DNA from: Branchinecta lynchi
Lineage: Eukaryota > Arthropoda > Branchiopoda > Anostraca > Branchinectidae
Length of the DNA stretch: 64,000 nucleotides
Reading direction: 5' to 3'
Assembly: GCA_023053575.1 (NCBI GenBank)
Contig: JAKZAP010000014.1
Span: forward strand, 17,014,938 to 17,078,937
Below, piece by piece: positions 10,570 through 22,690 of this stretch (position 1 is the stretch's first letter; the number at the start of each line of letters is the position of its first letter). Made by a program: the position numbers and the translations under genes. The notes under the pieces were generated by a model that was not told where the DNA came from, ran no database searches, and saw only the letters and a program-made list of their open reading frames with translations.

Positions 10570-13378
10570 AATAATCATGGAAATAATCAGGGCATATATG
10601 GTTCATGCTTTGAAACACAAAAATTGATGCCTGGTAATCACGAATCTGACCAACATTCAGAACATTACACCGGGAAAAGCTGGCAATGGTTTTGGATTCA
10701 ACCTCCTTTTTTATGTCCGCAACCAAACGAATGCTTTTATTTTGCAAAATCTGGATCCTTTTATAATTAGAAAAAAAATTGCTAGCCCAATGAACACAAC
10801 CGTAATCAATGTAAGGGTGAACAAGGGAAAAATAAATAATTTTTAAAATCTGAAATGGAAATGTTTTTCTTACCCGTCTTAGAATTCCTAGCCCCCTAGC
10901 CATTTTTGCACCAATAATACTACAATGCTTTTTCCAACTAATATTATTATCTAAATAAAACCCCAAATATCTCATTTCAAAAACTTGTTTAATGGGTAAA
11001 TCTCCGAAAAAAATGTTATTGTTATCATTGAGTAACCTACCTGTTCGACTAAAAATAATGTAATTTGTTTTAGATGCGTTAACTGCTAGGGAACTACCAA
11101 CTGTAAAACTACGTAAACGTTCAAGTGCTAAGTTAGCCTTATGTACAACCTCCACCAAACAACTACCAATTATTGTTATGGCAGTGTCGTCCGCGAAAGA
11201 GGTCAGCGCTTCCTCACCGACATGTGATGCCAGCGAATTAACATAAACGAGATATAGCAGAGGTCCGAGCACGGAACCTTGAGGCACTCCGCACTTTACA
11301 TCGAACTCGCTGCTTAGGATATCCGATAAAGCAACTTTGAGACTTCGGCCATGCAGGTACGATGAAAACCACTGTACACAAATACTACCTAGCCCTAGCC
11401 CGCTTAGTCTACTTAGAAGGGTATTAAATTCAACAGTATCAAAAGCCTTACGGAAGTCTACAAAAACAGTTAGAGGGACCAGGTTTTTTTCAAGAGCTTT
11501 ATCAACAAAGCTTAAAAGATGGTGTACTGCATGGCTAGTGGAATGTTTACTTCTGAAACCGAATTGGCCATCATACAGTATTTTCTTCGAATCCAGGTAA
11601 TTATACAACCTCCTATAAATAACTTTTTCGTAAATTTTACTAAATAAAGGTAAAATCGAAATTGGTCGCCAATTACAGGGGTCCGAGGGATCCCCACCTT
11701 TATGTAACGGTATGATTTTTGACTGTTTTAGTTTAGACGGGAAATGGCCTTTAGCTATTGACTGATTTATTAAATACACTAATACCGGCAAAAGGTACAC
11801 CGAAACAATTTTAAAAGCCTTAAGGTTCAGTCCATCTATACCAGACGAATTTGATTTAAGACCACTAACAATTTTATCAACTTCTTCAACAGTACACGGC
11901 TCAAACTCAAAACCATTCTGCATACTCGAAGGATCAATGTTAAAAGTGTTATCACCACCACCTCCAGACACATCTTTCTGTATATCATTACCAATCTTCG
12001 AAAAATAATCACCCATATGATTTGCTATTTCCAGTTTATCATCAATTATTCTGTCGTTAATTTTTAGTTCGGTGATGCTTCTATCTTTTTTATCACATCC
12101 AATTACTTCACGGACAATCCCCCACGTATCTTTTATATTACCTTGCTTACTTTTTAAACGGTTTAAATAATAATCATTCTTTGCATTTCTTCTTGTTTTA
12201 TTTACATGATTTCTTAACTCTTTGAAATCATTTAAAGCAACTTCAGACGGGTTCTCTAGATATTGGCAATACAACTTATTTCTTTGACTTATTAAACTCA
12301 GAATTTCATCATTAATCCATGGCTTTCTCGGTTTAGATTTCTTATAATTAATTTCCTTAATAGGGCAATTTTTTTCAAATACAGGGTAAAGGATATCTGA
12401 GAAAATATTGAAAGCTTTTGAAGCATCATCCTTTTCATTGTAAACCACCTCCCAGTCCAACGAACTAACTTCATTTTTGAATTTAGCCAGATTTACTTCT
12501 TTCAAGTCCCGCCTAATAATTTTATTTATTCTTTTATTTATACAATTTGACAACTTCTGTAACGAACAAAGAAGTGGTAAATGGTCCGATCCAGAGGAGG
12601 TTAATACGTCACACGTGCTATCCTCCACCAAACCTTCACCAACGAATATATTATCAATCAAAGTTGCAGAATGCTCAGTTATTCGGGATGGAATAGAATT
12701 TAACGGGAAAACACCAAGTGAAAGCATGAGGTTAAGGAAATCCAAATTGTTGGCTTGAAGATCTAATAAGTCAAAATTAAAGTCTCCCATGATTACTGTC
12801 TTATCAAAACTTTGAATAATTTTTGTACTTAAAATTTCCAATTCTTCTAGAAAAAAATCTGGGCTAGCACTGGGGGGTCTGTACACTAAAGAAATAAAAA
12901 GTGGATCATTATTAGTTATCGCTATCTCAATAGCAAAAGTTTCAATCTTACCTTCAATCCATAATGACAAATCTTCCCTTACTTTAAATTTTACATCGTC
13001 CTTGATTATGAATGCTAAACCTCCCCTTCCCATCGCTGACCGGGTCTTGGAAATGAGTGTGTAATCTGGAAAATTAAAAAACGAAGCAGGACACTGTTCA
13101 CTAATGAATGATTCACAAATACCTAGCACTTGCACCTTAGTGTCCAGTTTATTAATCAGATCAGCTACATCCTCATGTGAAGTAGTTAAATGGCAATTCC
13201 ACTGAAGAATCTGGAATCCGGACACCATAAAGGGAGGTCGGGTATCATCGACTGCAATATATTTACTTAGCCTCATTGGCTGTTTATCAATAAACTCCGA
13301 CCGGCTACCAACATCACTCGACAGAATATTATCTAACGAAAAACGGCTATTTTCTAACTGAAGTAATCGCGAAGACAT
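10570..13378 (-). CDS. LINE ORF2: APE-type endonuclease and reverse transcriptase
   Basis: About 936 LINE-derived codons before E1 interrupts the frame; the remaining 31 codons of the open frame are E1 sequence. The endonuclease covers roughly residues 57-275: QWNC near 60, RGGLAF near 118, VYRPPS near 165, MGDFN at 197-201 and the SDH triad at 264-266. The reverse transcriptase covers about 500-770: CNWRPISILP at 568, VFVDFRKAFD at 638-647 (catalytic Asp), GVPQGSVLGP at 697-706 and SFADDTA at 727-733 (the catalytic DD pair). The start at 13378 (MSSRLLQ) follows the ORF1 stop by about 110 bp. No stop or frameshift is seen before E1. The motifs place it in the CR1/L2/Rex/Daphne group of LINEs; the exact clade is inferred only. 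Confidence 0.93.
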
Positions 13379-13489
13379 TCATAAATAAATCACACTAAAT
13401 ACTATTACAGAACTATGACGACAAAAAACTGTAAAAACTAAAGAACACATTTCTACGATACTAACAAAAACAAACCGAATACATTTAAA

Positions 13490-13740
13490 TTAGATGTCGT
13501 CACGACACCACAGTCTCCGCGATTGATTGTCAGTTTGGGATCGAGCAAATATGCGGCCGCGATCAGACCAGACGTTATGGTTGCCTAACTTATCCCGCGC
13601 CAATTGCAGGATTTCACGTCGTTTCTTCGTTAGGCTTTCTGACACAAATATACCAGATTTGGCTAACTTACTCTTGGCCGCAAAAACATTTCTGGCCATA
13701 TCTTTAGACGAGAACTGGGCGAGTACCGGAGCAATCATAC
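13490..13740 (-). pseudogene. LINE ORF1, C-terminal fragment
   Basis: From about residue 43 of the open frame the minus strand encodes MIAPVLAQFSSKDMARNVFA, then IFVSESLTKKRREILQLARD and a C-terminus in LWCRDDI. A block of the type IFV.E.LT..RR.IL..AR is common near the C-terminus of ORF1 proteins of two-ORF LINEs. The upstream part of the same frame (NKTKGFD) is encoded by the R1 tail, so the native N-terminus is missing. No active product is expected. Confidence 0.7.
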
Positions 13741-13766
13741 GATCGAAACCTTTGGTCTTGTTTAGA
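13741..13766 (+). repeat. R1 copy c, 3' end displaced by the LINE
   Basis: GATCGAAACCTTTGGTCTTG is the R1 3' terminus. Together with 5381..6193 it forms one R1 copy split by 7.5 kb of nested insertions. Confidence 0.75.
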
Positions 13767-14037
13767 ACGTTAACTCCACGCGTCTGGACTCCATGTTTAT
13801 CTCCCTTGCATAAGTACATAGAAATAAGGTCTGTGAAAACGTAAGTTAAATATTGTCGGGTCATTAAGAGGCAGTGTTTCCACTTCTTATAATTTCACAT
13901 GAGATCTCATGTTTTTTTCATTCTCATTATTTTTTTTTCTAATCTCATGATCTCATTTAAACAAGTGCGTATGAGATGTCCTTAAGTCTAGATTGTTCAT
14001 AAAATCGTCGTAATAGCTTTCATCCAGGGTTGGATGC
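13767..14037. repeat. Segment duplicated at about 15700-15810
   Basis: About 13790-13870 (TAAATATTGTCGGGTCATTA and its upstream sequence) resembles 15725-15810 (AAAATATTGTCGGGTCGTTG). The paired segments flank the R1 copy at 14038..15276. The rest of this interval is low-complexity T- and CATGAGATCTCATG-rich sequence. No gene is seen. Confidence 0.5.
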
Positions 14038-15276
14038 TTTTTGGGATCCCAAAACGTAAGTGGCGGGATACCTATGACATCGCAAAAGTTGTCCGTCTGT
14101 CCGTCCGTCTGTGCGCACTATAACTCTCGAAGGGAATGAGATATTTTGATGAAACTTGGTGTGAAGATTCTTTGGATCAAGAGTAAGGTCAAGTTTGTAG
14201 ATGGGCTATGTAGCCCTACATTTAGGGGTGGGGGAAATTAAGTGGGAAATGAAATATTTTCCAACAGATAATGTGATAGTCGATTATGGGGTAAGAAGAC
14301 ATGATGAACACGATGGTGAAAACCATTTTGTCATCGGAAAAGTAGTTCGCCCGGAATCCGACTAAAACCGGAAAGTTTGTTAGAAGTAAAAGTTTTATTT
14401 GAAGTTGATTAGATGTTTGATTTAGGGGTAATAAGACATGCTAACACGATGGTGAAAACCGTTTTTTCACCGGACAAGTAATTAGCCCCGAATCCGGCCA
14501 AAACCGGAAAGTCTTTTAAAAGTAAAAGTCTTATTTGAAGTTGATTAGATGTTCGATTTATGGGTAGAAAGCCATGCTGAACACATGAAAACCATTTTCT
14601 CGCCGAACAAGTAGTTCGCCCGGAATCCGGCCAAAACCGGAAAGTTTGTTAAAAGTAAAGGTTTTATTTGGAGTTGATTAGATCTTCGATTAGGGGTAAG
14701 AAGACATGCACTTATGTGAAAACAATTTTCTACACAAACAAGTAGTTCGCCGGAATCCGGCCAAAACCGAAAATTGTTAAAAGTTAGAGTTTTATTTGTA
14801 GTTGATTAGATATTCGATTTAGGGGTAAAGAGATGTTGAATCCGTGTATAACAATCATTTTCTACCCGGACATATAGTTCGACAGGAATCCGGCTGGAGC
14901 CGGAAAATTTGTGATAAGTTGAATTTTTATTTGAAGTTGATCAGATGTTCAATATTGGGGAAAGAAGATACGCTGAGTTCATTTTTGAGCTTTGTTTTGT
15001 CGCCGAAAAAGTAGTTCCGGAATTCGGCCGAAACCGCGAAATTGGCAGAAGTGGCAGGAAGTTTTAGTCAAAACAGAGATGACTTATAGGGGTAAACACA
15101 CATGCTGATTCAATACCTGAACTAATTCAATCTGTTTTTGAATTTTAATAGTAAAAATGTTCAAGGAGTCTGGCGAAGACTGGATCTGGCGAAGACTGGA
15201 TCTGGCGAAGACAATACCCAATTGTCTTGATCAAATATTGAATTTTTGGGATCCCATCGATACCTTTGGTCTTGTT
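14038..15276 (+). repeat. R1 dispersed repeat, copy d (complete)
   Basis: Full copy: head (TTTTTGGGATCCCAAAACGT), about six monomers, a short triple repeat of TGGATCTGGCGAAGAC near 15180-15220, and a tail ending TTTGGTCTTGTT. Confidence 0.9.
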
Positions 15277-16663
15277 ATTTCATTACATAGCAGGATTGTT
15301 TGGAATCCCAAAATAAAGCTCTAAGTCTAATCACAGATTCTTATGAAAATGTTTGCCTACGGCGCCTTTGGTAGTATTCTACATATTATGGAAGTGCTAA
15401 ATAGAAGGGGAAGGCCGTATCATGTTGCCTTAGGTTTGATTATCTAGCCGCAGAAAAGCTACAAATTTGATGTTGTATGGGATGGGAGGGGTTTGTTAAA
15501 ATCCACATAAATTTCAAAAAAATATCACGATTTCTCGTCTATTTTCACCACAAAATCACGGGATTTTTCCCATTATTTCTAGCACAAATCTCATGTCGTA
15601 TCTTATTATTTTTTGGATTGTATTTTGAAAATTCCCGAGTGAAAACACTGGTTGGAGGTATAACTCTTCACCATTGTCGTTATTGGTTGCACATGACTCG
15701 ATGTTCTGATCTACAGTCCTGAGTGCTTCTCTCTTGCGCAAGCATGTGGAAACAAGGTCCGTGAAACCGGAAGTAAAATATTGTCGGGTCGTTGGAGGTA
15801 TTCATAGGAAACTGTTTACGATAGACCGTCTGGGAGAGCGTGACAGATAAACAGAGAGTGGGTTGAATTATGACTTTCTTTTTAGAAACAAATAGTGCGT
15901 GTTTTCCATAGCTCTTTTCCATAGCCTGTATAATCAACCAGTTCACGCATCGTTCGTCTCGGACAAGTGTTACAGCTGTGTTGTCTGGGATGATTTATTT
16001 AGACTTGTGAGTCTTTATTTCTTTATCCTAAGCAGTAGGTTGTTGACTCTGAATTTGGCATCGAAATATCTTCTTATGGCTAAGGCGCTGAAAGGTCACG
16101 TGGACTCTTCATTTTGTCAAACCTGCAAAATTAGCCTACGGTTTCACGAAGGTATTGGTCAGCATCGATAAAACAGATAGAAGGGCGGAGTCTCTAACCC
16201 ATTTGATCATCGGTACTTTGATTATGAAATTTCTTCCCCGGACACAATGCATCGACTAATCATAAGTACATAGTTACGTATGGCATGTCTATGGGGTTTA
16301 CACTCCACCATGTAACAGTTCATCTCACGAATGTCTTCTTTTGTTCTTACATTCGTCCTTGCTAGAACTGTATGGCTACCCATGAAAGGAATGTTTGGTG
16401 CCTGAAATCCCTTTTCGGCACGATATGTCCCGCTTCGTGTCCGCGCGCCGGAGTCTTTTTGCCATCCATTGATCGAAAACAGACACTGCATTATACAAGA
16501 CTTGCGGATTATCCGGTCCGAGCACGTGCTGTTTACAGCCTTTTTTCCGGGATTCCAAACGGTATTCCGGTGTTGCCAGATTGACTTGTTTCTCGCCCCA
16601 TGGGCTGTGGGCTGGGGCGGACGATTTTAGCGATGGGCTTTATGGGGCTAGAAACTGGGCCTT
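15277..16663. other. No recognised gene
   Basis: Contains the second half of the duplicated pair (about 15700-15810). Small open frames (up to 90 codons) carry no recognisable motif. Confidence 0.4.
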
Positions 16664-17866
16664 TTTTCATGGCACTTGCCCTTCGGCCAAGTAACACATA
16701 GCGATAGCAATTTCTTCTCTATCCGTCGGTCTGGCCCAGGTTTGTGAAACGCTTGGTGTCGAGGGATCGGGATGGAATTTGGTGGGAGGAACAAGCATAA
16801 GCATTAGATACGTTCTCGACAGAACCAGATCATGTCGGGGCTCTGGGGGGAGGGGAGTTCGAGTGGATTTCCTAGAATTCCGGTAATCGCGCGATAAGAT
16901 ACTTCCGGATGTTGCAAGGAAGATAAAACTAGGCAGGCATATTAGTGACCCGACCAAATAGACTTAAGGACCTGACACAATGCCCTAGGAAGACTTCCGT
17001 TCCTGGATCTGATCATTTTCGGAGAGTAGAGGGAGGGAGAAATCCGGAAATTACTAACTTCCGTAGGTTGCGAAAAATTTGTCCGATTCAGGTGAAACTT
17101 AATGGGTTATAAGAACTGATGACCTAGATATGCAAAGCTTGTGTACGAACCCATGCGGCCATGGTTGAAGGAGATAGGGGGTGGGTCCGGAACCATTGTG
17201 ACATGCACAAAGACCAAACGGATAGGCAGAATGGAATGCGACTTGGACCGTACCAAGTTTGTGCGGCCTAGATTTGTCATTTGGCGTCCGAACCGGTTCC
17301 GACCAAGGTCGAGGAGGATGAAGTGGGACCCGGAAATTTGCAGATATGCGCCACTCAGATTCTAGTAGAACTTGGTGGACGGGAAGAAGGGATGTTCGAG
17401 ATGTGAAGTTTATGTGTCCGAGTCGTATTCGGCCACAGTAGGGGGGAGTTGGAGAGGAGTCCCGGAAATGTTGATTACGACTGGAAATCCCTCTTGCTTT
17501 AGTTGTATAGTAAAAGTTATACTGTGTATTTTGTAAGTTACTTTCTTTCGTGTTTTCCTTTCTTTTTCTCTTTTTTTCCTTATTATTTACTCCGTCTTTG
17601 TGCCTTGTGTTTATTTTGACGGGTTATAAATAAAAATCAATCAATCAATCAATGTGTCTCGCATAGGGGTTAAACGAGTGAAGTGATTGGAATAAAACTT
17701 GGAAAGTAGAGAGATTGTCTGCCTTAGATGATATATTTTAGTATCTGGACCGGATTCGAGAACGGTGGTATCGTAATTTCCGGAAAAATGCTCAGATTCG
17801 CTTTCTCTTTTCTCACAACCACCTACTCGTAACAAGTGCCATATGAGCTCGTAGCTCTTGTTTTTA
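16664..17866 (+). repeat. R2 dispersed repeat, with a LINE 3' end inside
   Basis: Starts with an imperfect hairpin (GGCACTTGCCCTTCGGCCAA) and ends CATATGAGCTCGTAGCTCTTG plus T. Internal phrases (ATACTTCCGGATGTTGCAAG, GTGACCCGACCAAATAGACT, AATTTGGTGGGAGGAACAAG) recur in the other R2 copies. A LINE 3' end lies within it at 17500..17655. Confidence 0.75.
17500..17655 (+). mobile_element. LINE 3' end with CAAT tail
   Basis: T-rich 3' UTR-like sequence ending GACGGGTTATAAATAAAAAT and then repeated CAAT (17636-17652). GGGTTATAAATAAA before a tetranucleotide array also ends the LINE piece at 32041..32588. Heavily 5'-truncated; no coding sequence is left. Confidence 0.6.
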
Positions 17867-18351
17867 TTTGTCTTAGTTTTGGGAGAATTCCACGCATCAC
17901 CTAATTCAAAGTCAAAGGCTTTTCTTCAGCACTTACAATAGCATATCTGTTATACTGTTACGTCCTACATGTATAGGCTGGCAACAAAACGGCACCCTGT
18001 AATTACGTATCGGCGTCGTTTCCTGCACAGCTTTGTCATGCTGGCTGTTCGAAACCGCTTCTCGAGTTGATTTATATTTCTTTTATTTTTTTCTTTCTTT
18101 GGGAGGCGTTTGGATGAGAAACTAAAGGAAACAGCTGCTTCAAGTCCTTTGTGTCTTGTTCTTCCGTGTCTGATTTTTAACCACAGGAGAAGCAGCTAGT
18201 TGTGTCGTCTTTCCTTTTTGATCCTTACCTTACCTTAAATTCTCCTGTTCCTCCTTACCTTACCTTAGATTCTCCTGTGCAAAAACAACAACTTAAAGAA
18301 AAGCTCTTACTAGAAATGATCTTTTCAAGATGAAATGGCTCAGAAATATCG
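17867..18351. repeat. Short tandem duplication, otherwise no gene
   Basis: A unit of about 32 bp containing CCTTACCTTACCTTA...TTCTCCTGT occurs twice in tandem at about 18224-18290. Nothing else was recognised. Confidence 0.55.
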
Positions 18352-19262
18352 TTTTTGGGGTCCCAAAAAATAATTGGAGGGATACCTATGACTTCGTATA
18401 AGTTGTCCGTCCGTCTGTGAGTACGATAACTTCCTGAAAGAAATGAGATATTTTGATGAAACTTGGTGTCAGGATTCTTTGGTACAGCTCGAGTTCGTAG
18501 ATAGGTGGGGTTTCAGATTAGGGGGCGAACGTAGCGTTCTTTAATAGCTAATGAGATTTAGGGTTAATAAGACATGCTGAACACGAATATGAAAATCATT
18601 TTCTCGCCGGACAAGTAGTTCGCCCGGAATCCCGTCAAAACCGAAAAGCATGCTGCATATTTATATGAAACTGATTTTCTCGCCGCAAAAGTAGTTAGAC
18701 TGGTCAGAATCCGGTCGGAATCCGGTCAGAACCGGAGAATTTGTTAAAAGTAAAAGTTATATCTGAAGTTGATTAGATATTCGGTTCAGGGTAAGAAGAC
18801 GTGCTGAATTCGTATTTGACAATCATTTTCTACCCGGACATATAGTTCTCCCAGAATCCGTCGGAAACCGGACAATTTCTTAAAAGTTAAAGTTTAGCTG
18901 AAGTATATTAGAGTTTCGATACAGGGGTAAGGAGATGTACTGAATTCATTTTCGATCTTTGGTTTTTGCCGGACGTGTTGTTCTGCCGTAATTCGGCTGA
19001 AACCGAAAATGTGGCAGAAATATAAGGCATGGAAGTTTTGATCAATTTTGTCAGTGTAGATATGACGAATAGGGGTAAATACACATATTGAATCCATATC
19101 TGAACTTAGTTTTCTCAGATGATTAGCCAATGGCCTTAGTTAGTTTCTTACTTTAGCAGTAAAAATGTTCAAGGAGTCTGGCGAAGACCGGACATTTATA
19201 AGACCAACTTTCTGGATCAATATTAAACTTTTCGGATCCCGTCTAAACCATTGGTCTTGTTA
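18352..19262 (+). repeat. R1 dispersed repeat, copy e
   Basis: Head with TTTTTGGGGTCCCAAAAAAT (palindrome altered to GGGGTCCC), about three monomers, and a tail with CGGATCCCGTCTAAACCATT and GGTCTTGTT. More diverged than the neighbouring copy d. Confidence 0.85.
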
Positions 19263-20185
19263 AAAACCGAAAGAATTTTCTCTTTTACAGAAAAATCTAC
19301 TTTCCACGAGAAATTAGCGATTTCCTTGTTAGTGCATGTCGACTCTTCGAAGCAACGGCTGGACGCAAAATATTTGAAAATACTGGTTAAAAGGTGAAAA
19401 AACAAAGCAAAACAAAAGAAGTCCAAAACGGAAGATAGACCTTCCTACCATCTCTTCCAAAATGCAAAATAATGAATTTAAGCTTTGCATGTGTTTAATT
19501 TTGATGACATGTTGACGAACCTAAAAGTTTCTTCGAAGTTTGCGTTGCGAGCTTTCAAAACTCGGCTCTGCCCAAAATGCAATAAAAAGTCGTAGATAGA
19601 AAACCGTGGCCAAAGGCCGGGATTTCAAATTTTTATAATCTCATAAGGGAGCTGGGGATAATAGGAAAGGTAGAAAAAGCATAAGAGATCCCATAATTCT
19701 TCTTTTTATTTATTTACATATTATTACTTTAGGCGTTAAGCTTTTAGCTTATCGCATGCACTTTTACTTTAGAAAATAGATATGCCGACCTATTAATGAA
19801 ATAGACAAGTGCCAACTACACTTTTGTTTTACACATTATGAATGCTACTTTGGCCCCTGGCCTTGGCCCCTTCCGAGGTTGAAGACCCTAGGCATCCTAG
19901 GGCCCCAAGCCCCCAACGTTGGAAGGGGCTCCGGCCAGAGACAAATTGCAATTTGTAAATGGGAACTTGGATGTAGGAACTTGTCTATTTCCCTACTAAG
20001 TCTGCTTGTCTATTTTCAAAATTAGAAATACGTTAAATAAACAAAACATTAAAAGCAAAGCTGACTGCCTAGGATACCTGGATCTTTTTGTCCGGACCTG
20101 GTTTCTGCACCGTCGAGACTCATATTGCTTCTCTTTCTTTCTTATTTTTCAAGTATTTTGTATTGTTGACGTTTTAGGGTTTTTC
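19263..20185. other. No gene; small inverted-repeat segment at 19799-19990
   Basis: AAATAGACAAGT at 19799-19810 is exactly inverted at 19979-19990, bounding 192 bp rich in GGCCCC/GGGGCC words. This could be a small MITE-like element; no target duplication was identified. The rest is unassigned. Confidence 0.4.
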
Positions 20186-22050
20186 TGGCACTTGCAGCTT
20201 CGCTCAAGTGCCATATACCGATCACCTTTCTGTCGGTCGGTCTGTCCACTCTTCTCGAGCTAGGGTACTTCCAGATGTGCTAGGACGATGAGACTTGATG
20301 AGGCAGGTAGATTAGGGACCCGACCAGACTAACTTGGAAATAGTCACCTCCCCGATCCGACCACCGTGGTGGGAGTGGAGGGAGGGCGAATCCGGAATAT
20401 TGAGGCATTCGTAACTTTCAAACAGGTAATCGGATCTAAATTTTCACCATATTTTGTGGAGCTCGTAACTCGTGAACGACTGCAAGTATCAAGTTCAAAC
20501 TTGGTATACTAGTGGATATTGGGGTCTAGTTGTGCCTTTGGGGGGTCCCGCTGCCCACCCCTACCCGGTTCAGGGGCAAATGGGCCCATATTGCCCAGTG
20601 AACAATGTTCATAACTTGACCAGAACTGGACATAGGACGATGAAATTCCTTGTACATGTAGATCCTAGGGCTGGGAAGTTGTTTTTAAAGTTACACCTCC
20701 CCCACTCACCCCGTTCCTGGGCAACTGGGCCCAGATTGCCCAGGAGTAAAGTTCGTTACCCGTGACAGGAATCAACAGATATTAGGTTGAAACTTGGTAG
20801 GTTTGTGAGGATTGGGGTTTCTTTTTACTTTTTGCCTGTCCCAAACTCCACCCCCACTTGGTTCAGGGGGCAATTTGGCCCAGATTGCCAATTTGTTAAT
20901 GTTTTTAACTTGACAATGACTGAAGATAAGACAATGAAATTTCTTTGTGCTTTTGGATCATAGTGGTTGGGGATATATCATGGAGTTGAACCACCCCCAC
21001 CCTCTCCATTCATGGGCAAGTGGGCACAAATTGCCCATAAAGGTTTTGACCCGTGACTGTAATCAAATTCTAAGCTGGTATACTTGAGGAAAAAGAGGAG
21101 TAAATACGCATTTTGATCGGTCCCGACCCTCCCCCCCCCTCCCGTCCATGGGTAGCTAGGCCTAGATTTCCGATGAGTTTGTTCGTCTGTGACAGGTCTC
21201 AAGTTCAACTTTTGCATATTTGGGGAGTTATATCTATGGATGAGGATTTTGGTTTAACAAAAGCAAACAAGACGACGCGACATACTTCTTTAATCAACAG
21301 TTGAAAACCAGACTCTTCTGTCATATGATCGGTGATATGCCGTTCTTAATGAATTGTGACAAAGGGGGCATTAGTCTGCTACGAATTGGTTTATTGCACT
21401 TGTTATTACCTTGGTAATGGAAAAGAGGTATAAAGGGTGGACTGTCAGGCAGACCATTCAGTGTTCGAACAAATGCTATTCGTGCAAGATCTTCAACATT
21501 TCTTTGGATTTATACTGGCTGTTTGTTTCATTTACAGCTTTTAACATGATTACAAGGTTATTTCAGTACTTGTTGGGTTACTGGGAAAGAGAGATCTCTT
21601 GGTTCTAAAGCTGTTTGTATATATAATGTGATAAACATTTTACTTTTACACTCTACGTCTGAGCGCTTGCGCACTTGTTAAGATACCCAAGGGCCATGAC
21701 CATCTGTGCCCCAAGTATTTTTCTTCCAAATACAGTTCGATCCCTTTAATGTGCGCATCTTAGCCGCAAAATGTAAAAAAAAAAACTTTTGAGCGAATGA
21801 TATATACTTTCATGACGCCAGGCCCATGATCAATTGTGTACCAGTGCATTTACTTACCCAATGGATTCCTAGCCCCCTTACATTGCGTATTGTAACAGCA
21901 AAGTGCATGGCATATTTTTACTAAACAGCACATTTTTCATGAATTCGAAAGGTCCATAATCGTGTGCCTGAACACAGCACAAATCTTAGCTGCTACTTAG
22001 CTACCTCCTACGTATGCTTGCAAATGCAGTATGAGCTTACAGCTCTTGTT
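20186..22050 (+). repeat. R2/R3 composite repeat
   Basis: Opens with the R2 hairpin start (GGCACTTGCAGCTTCGCTCA, AGTGCCATATACCGATCACC) and closes with a diverged R2 end (GAGCTTACAGCTCTTGTT) at about 22030-22050. The middle (20440-21330) is R3: GGGCCCAnATTGCCCA-like words recur at about 20590, 20730, 20878, 21013 and 21155, giving 135-148-bp modules. It also holds a segment (about 21645-21680, ACTCTACGTCTGAGCGCTTG) similar to 51538-51572. No coding sequence. Confidence 0.7.
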
Positions 22051-22690
22051 AATTGGGGAGTTTGCTTGTTTTGTTATTGGATTAAACCCATCGAAATTCC
22101 ACCCATCGAGGGTGCCGTCGATTTTAGTGCAGCAATTGGCCGGCGCCACGGTGTTAGGGCGTTGCCACCACTGATTGCCACATGTTAGAACATTAAATCA
22201 GCATGTTTGGAAGCGTTTGAAGTGAGGGGCTGCCCAATCTCGATTTTAGTGTACACTACGAGCCTGGTGACTCTGTTCCGGCACCGACTGACACCAGCTG
22301 ACACCGGTTGCCACGTGTTATAACATTAAAATCAGCATGTTAAGAGCAAGAATCGCCTAAATTATTGCCGACACCGCTGTCGGTACCACTGGTTTCGGTC
22401 GGAGCAAGTTCCGGGAGTGGGTAACCCCTCGTTTGAGAGATGAATCGCCTAATTTATGGCTGTCAACGCTGGTTTCGGCTGGTGCCGGGAAAGGGTGTAC
22501 AGCAGGTACTGGGGAGTGGATAACCCACCGCAGGGTGTAATCCCTCCTAGGATTTTGTCCAGTTTCATCCTCATTTTCTTTTGGGAGTAACAAGTCTCCG
22601 GAGTTCCCAGGTTATCTCGCGCCGTGCACCCGGCCTCCCATTCACTCTCACGCGCCTGCACCGTCCCATTGACTAGGTAGCGTCATTCAT
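22051..22690. repeat. R6 dispersed repeat (first copy)
   Basis: Repeated words about GGTGCCGGNACC, TTGCCACGTGTTA, GGTGTACAGCA and GGGGAGTGGATAACCC match 35466..35720 (TTGCCACGTTTTAGA, GGTGTACAACACGTGCCGGG, GAGTGGGTAACCCC). Internal duplications are visible around ATTAAATCAGCATGTT and ATTAAAATCAGCATGTT. No gene. Confidence 0.6.

Larger units (their letters stand above)
6194..13740 (-). mobile_element. Two-ORF LINE (CR1/L2/Rex/Daphne-like), 5'-truncated, split by element E1
   Basis: In minus-strand order: the C-terminal part of ORF1 (13740-13490), a spacer of about 110 bp, ORF2 with endonuclease and reverse transcriptase (13378-10570), E1 inserted at 10569-6751, the last codons of ORF2 (6750-6532), a 3' UTR of about 310 bp, and an AGGT/ACCT tetranucleotide tail (6194-6217). 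Without E1 it is about 3.7 kb. Its 5' end is fused to R1 sequence at about 13740, and ORF1 lacks its N-terminus, so this is a 5'-truncated insertion. ORF2 is otherwise nearly intact, suggesting a fairly young copy. Confidence 0.9.

Noticed and set aside
13741..13864. N-terminal part of the frame containing NKTKGFD as native LINE ORF1
   Set aside because: It is encoded by the R1 3' end and flanking DNA, so it is a chance fusion at the truncation point.
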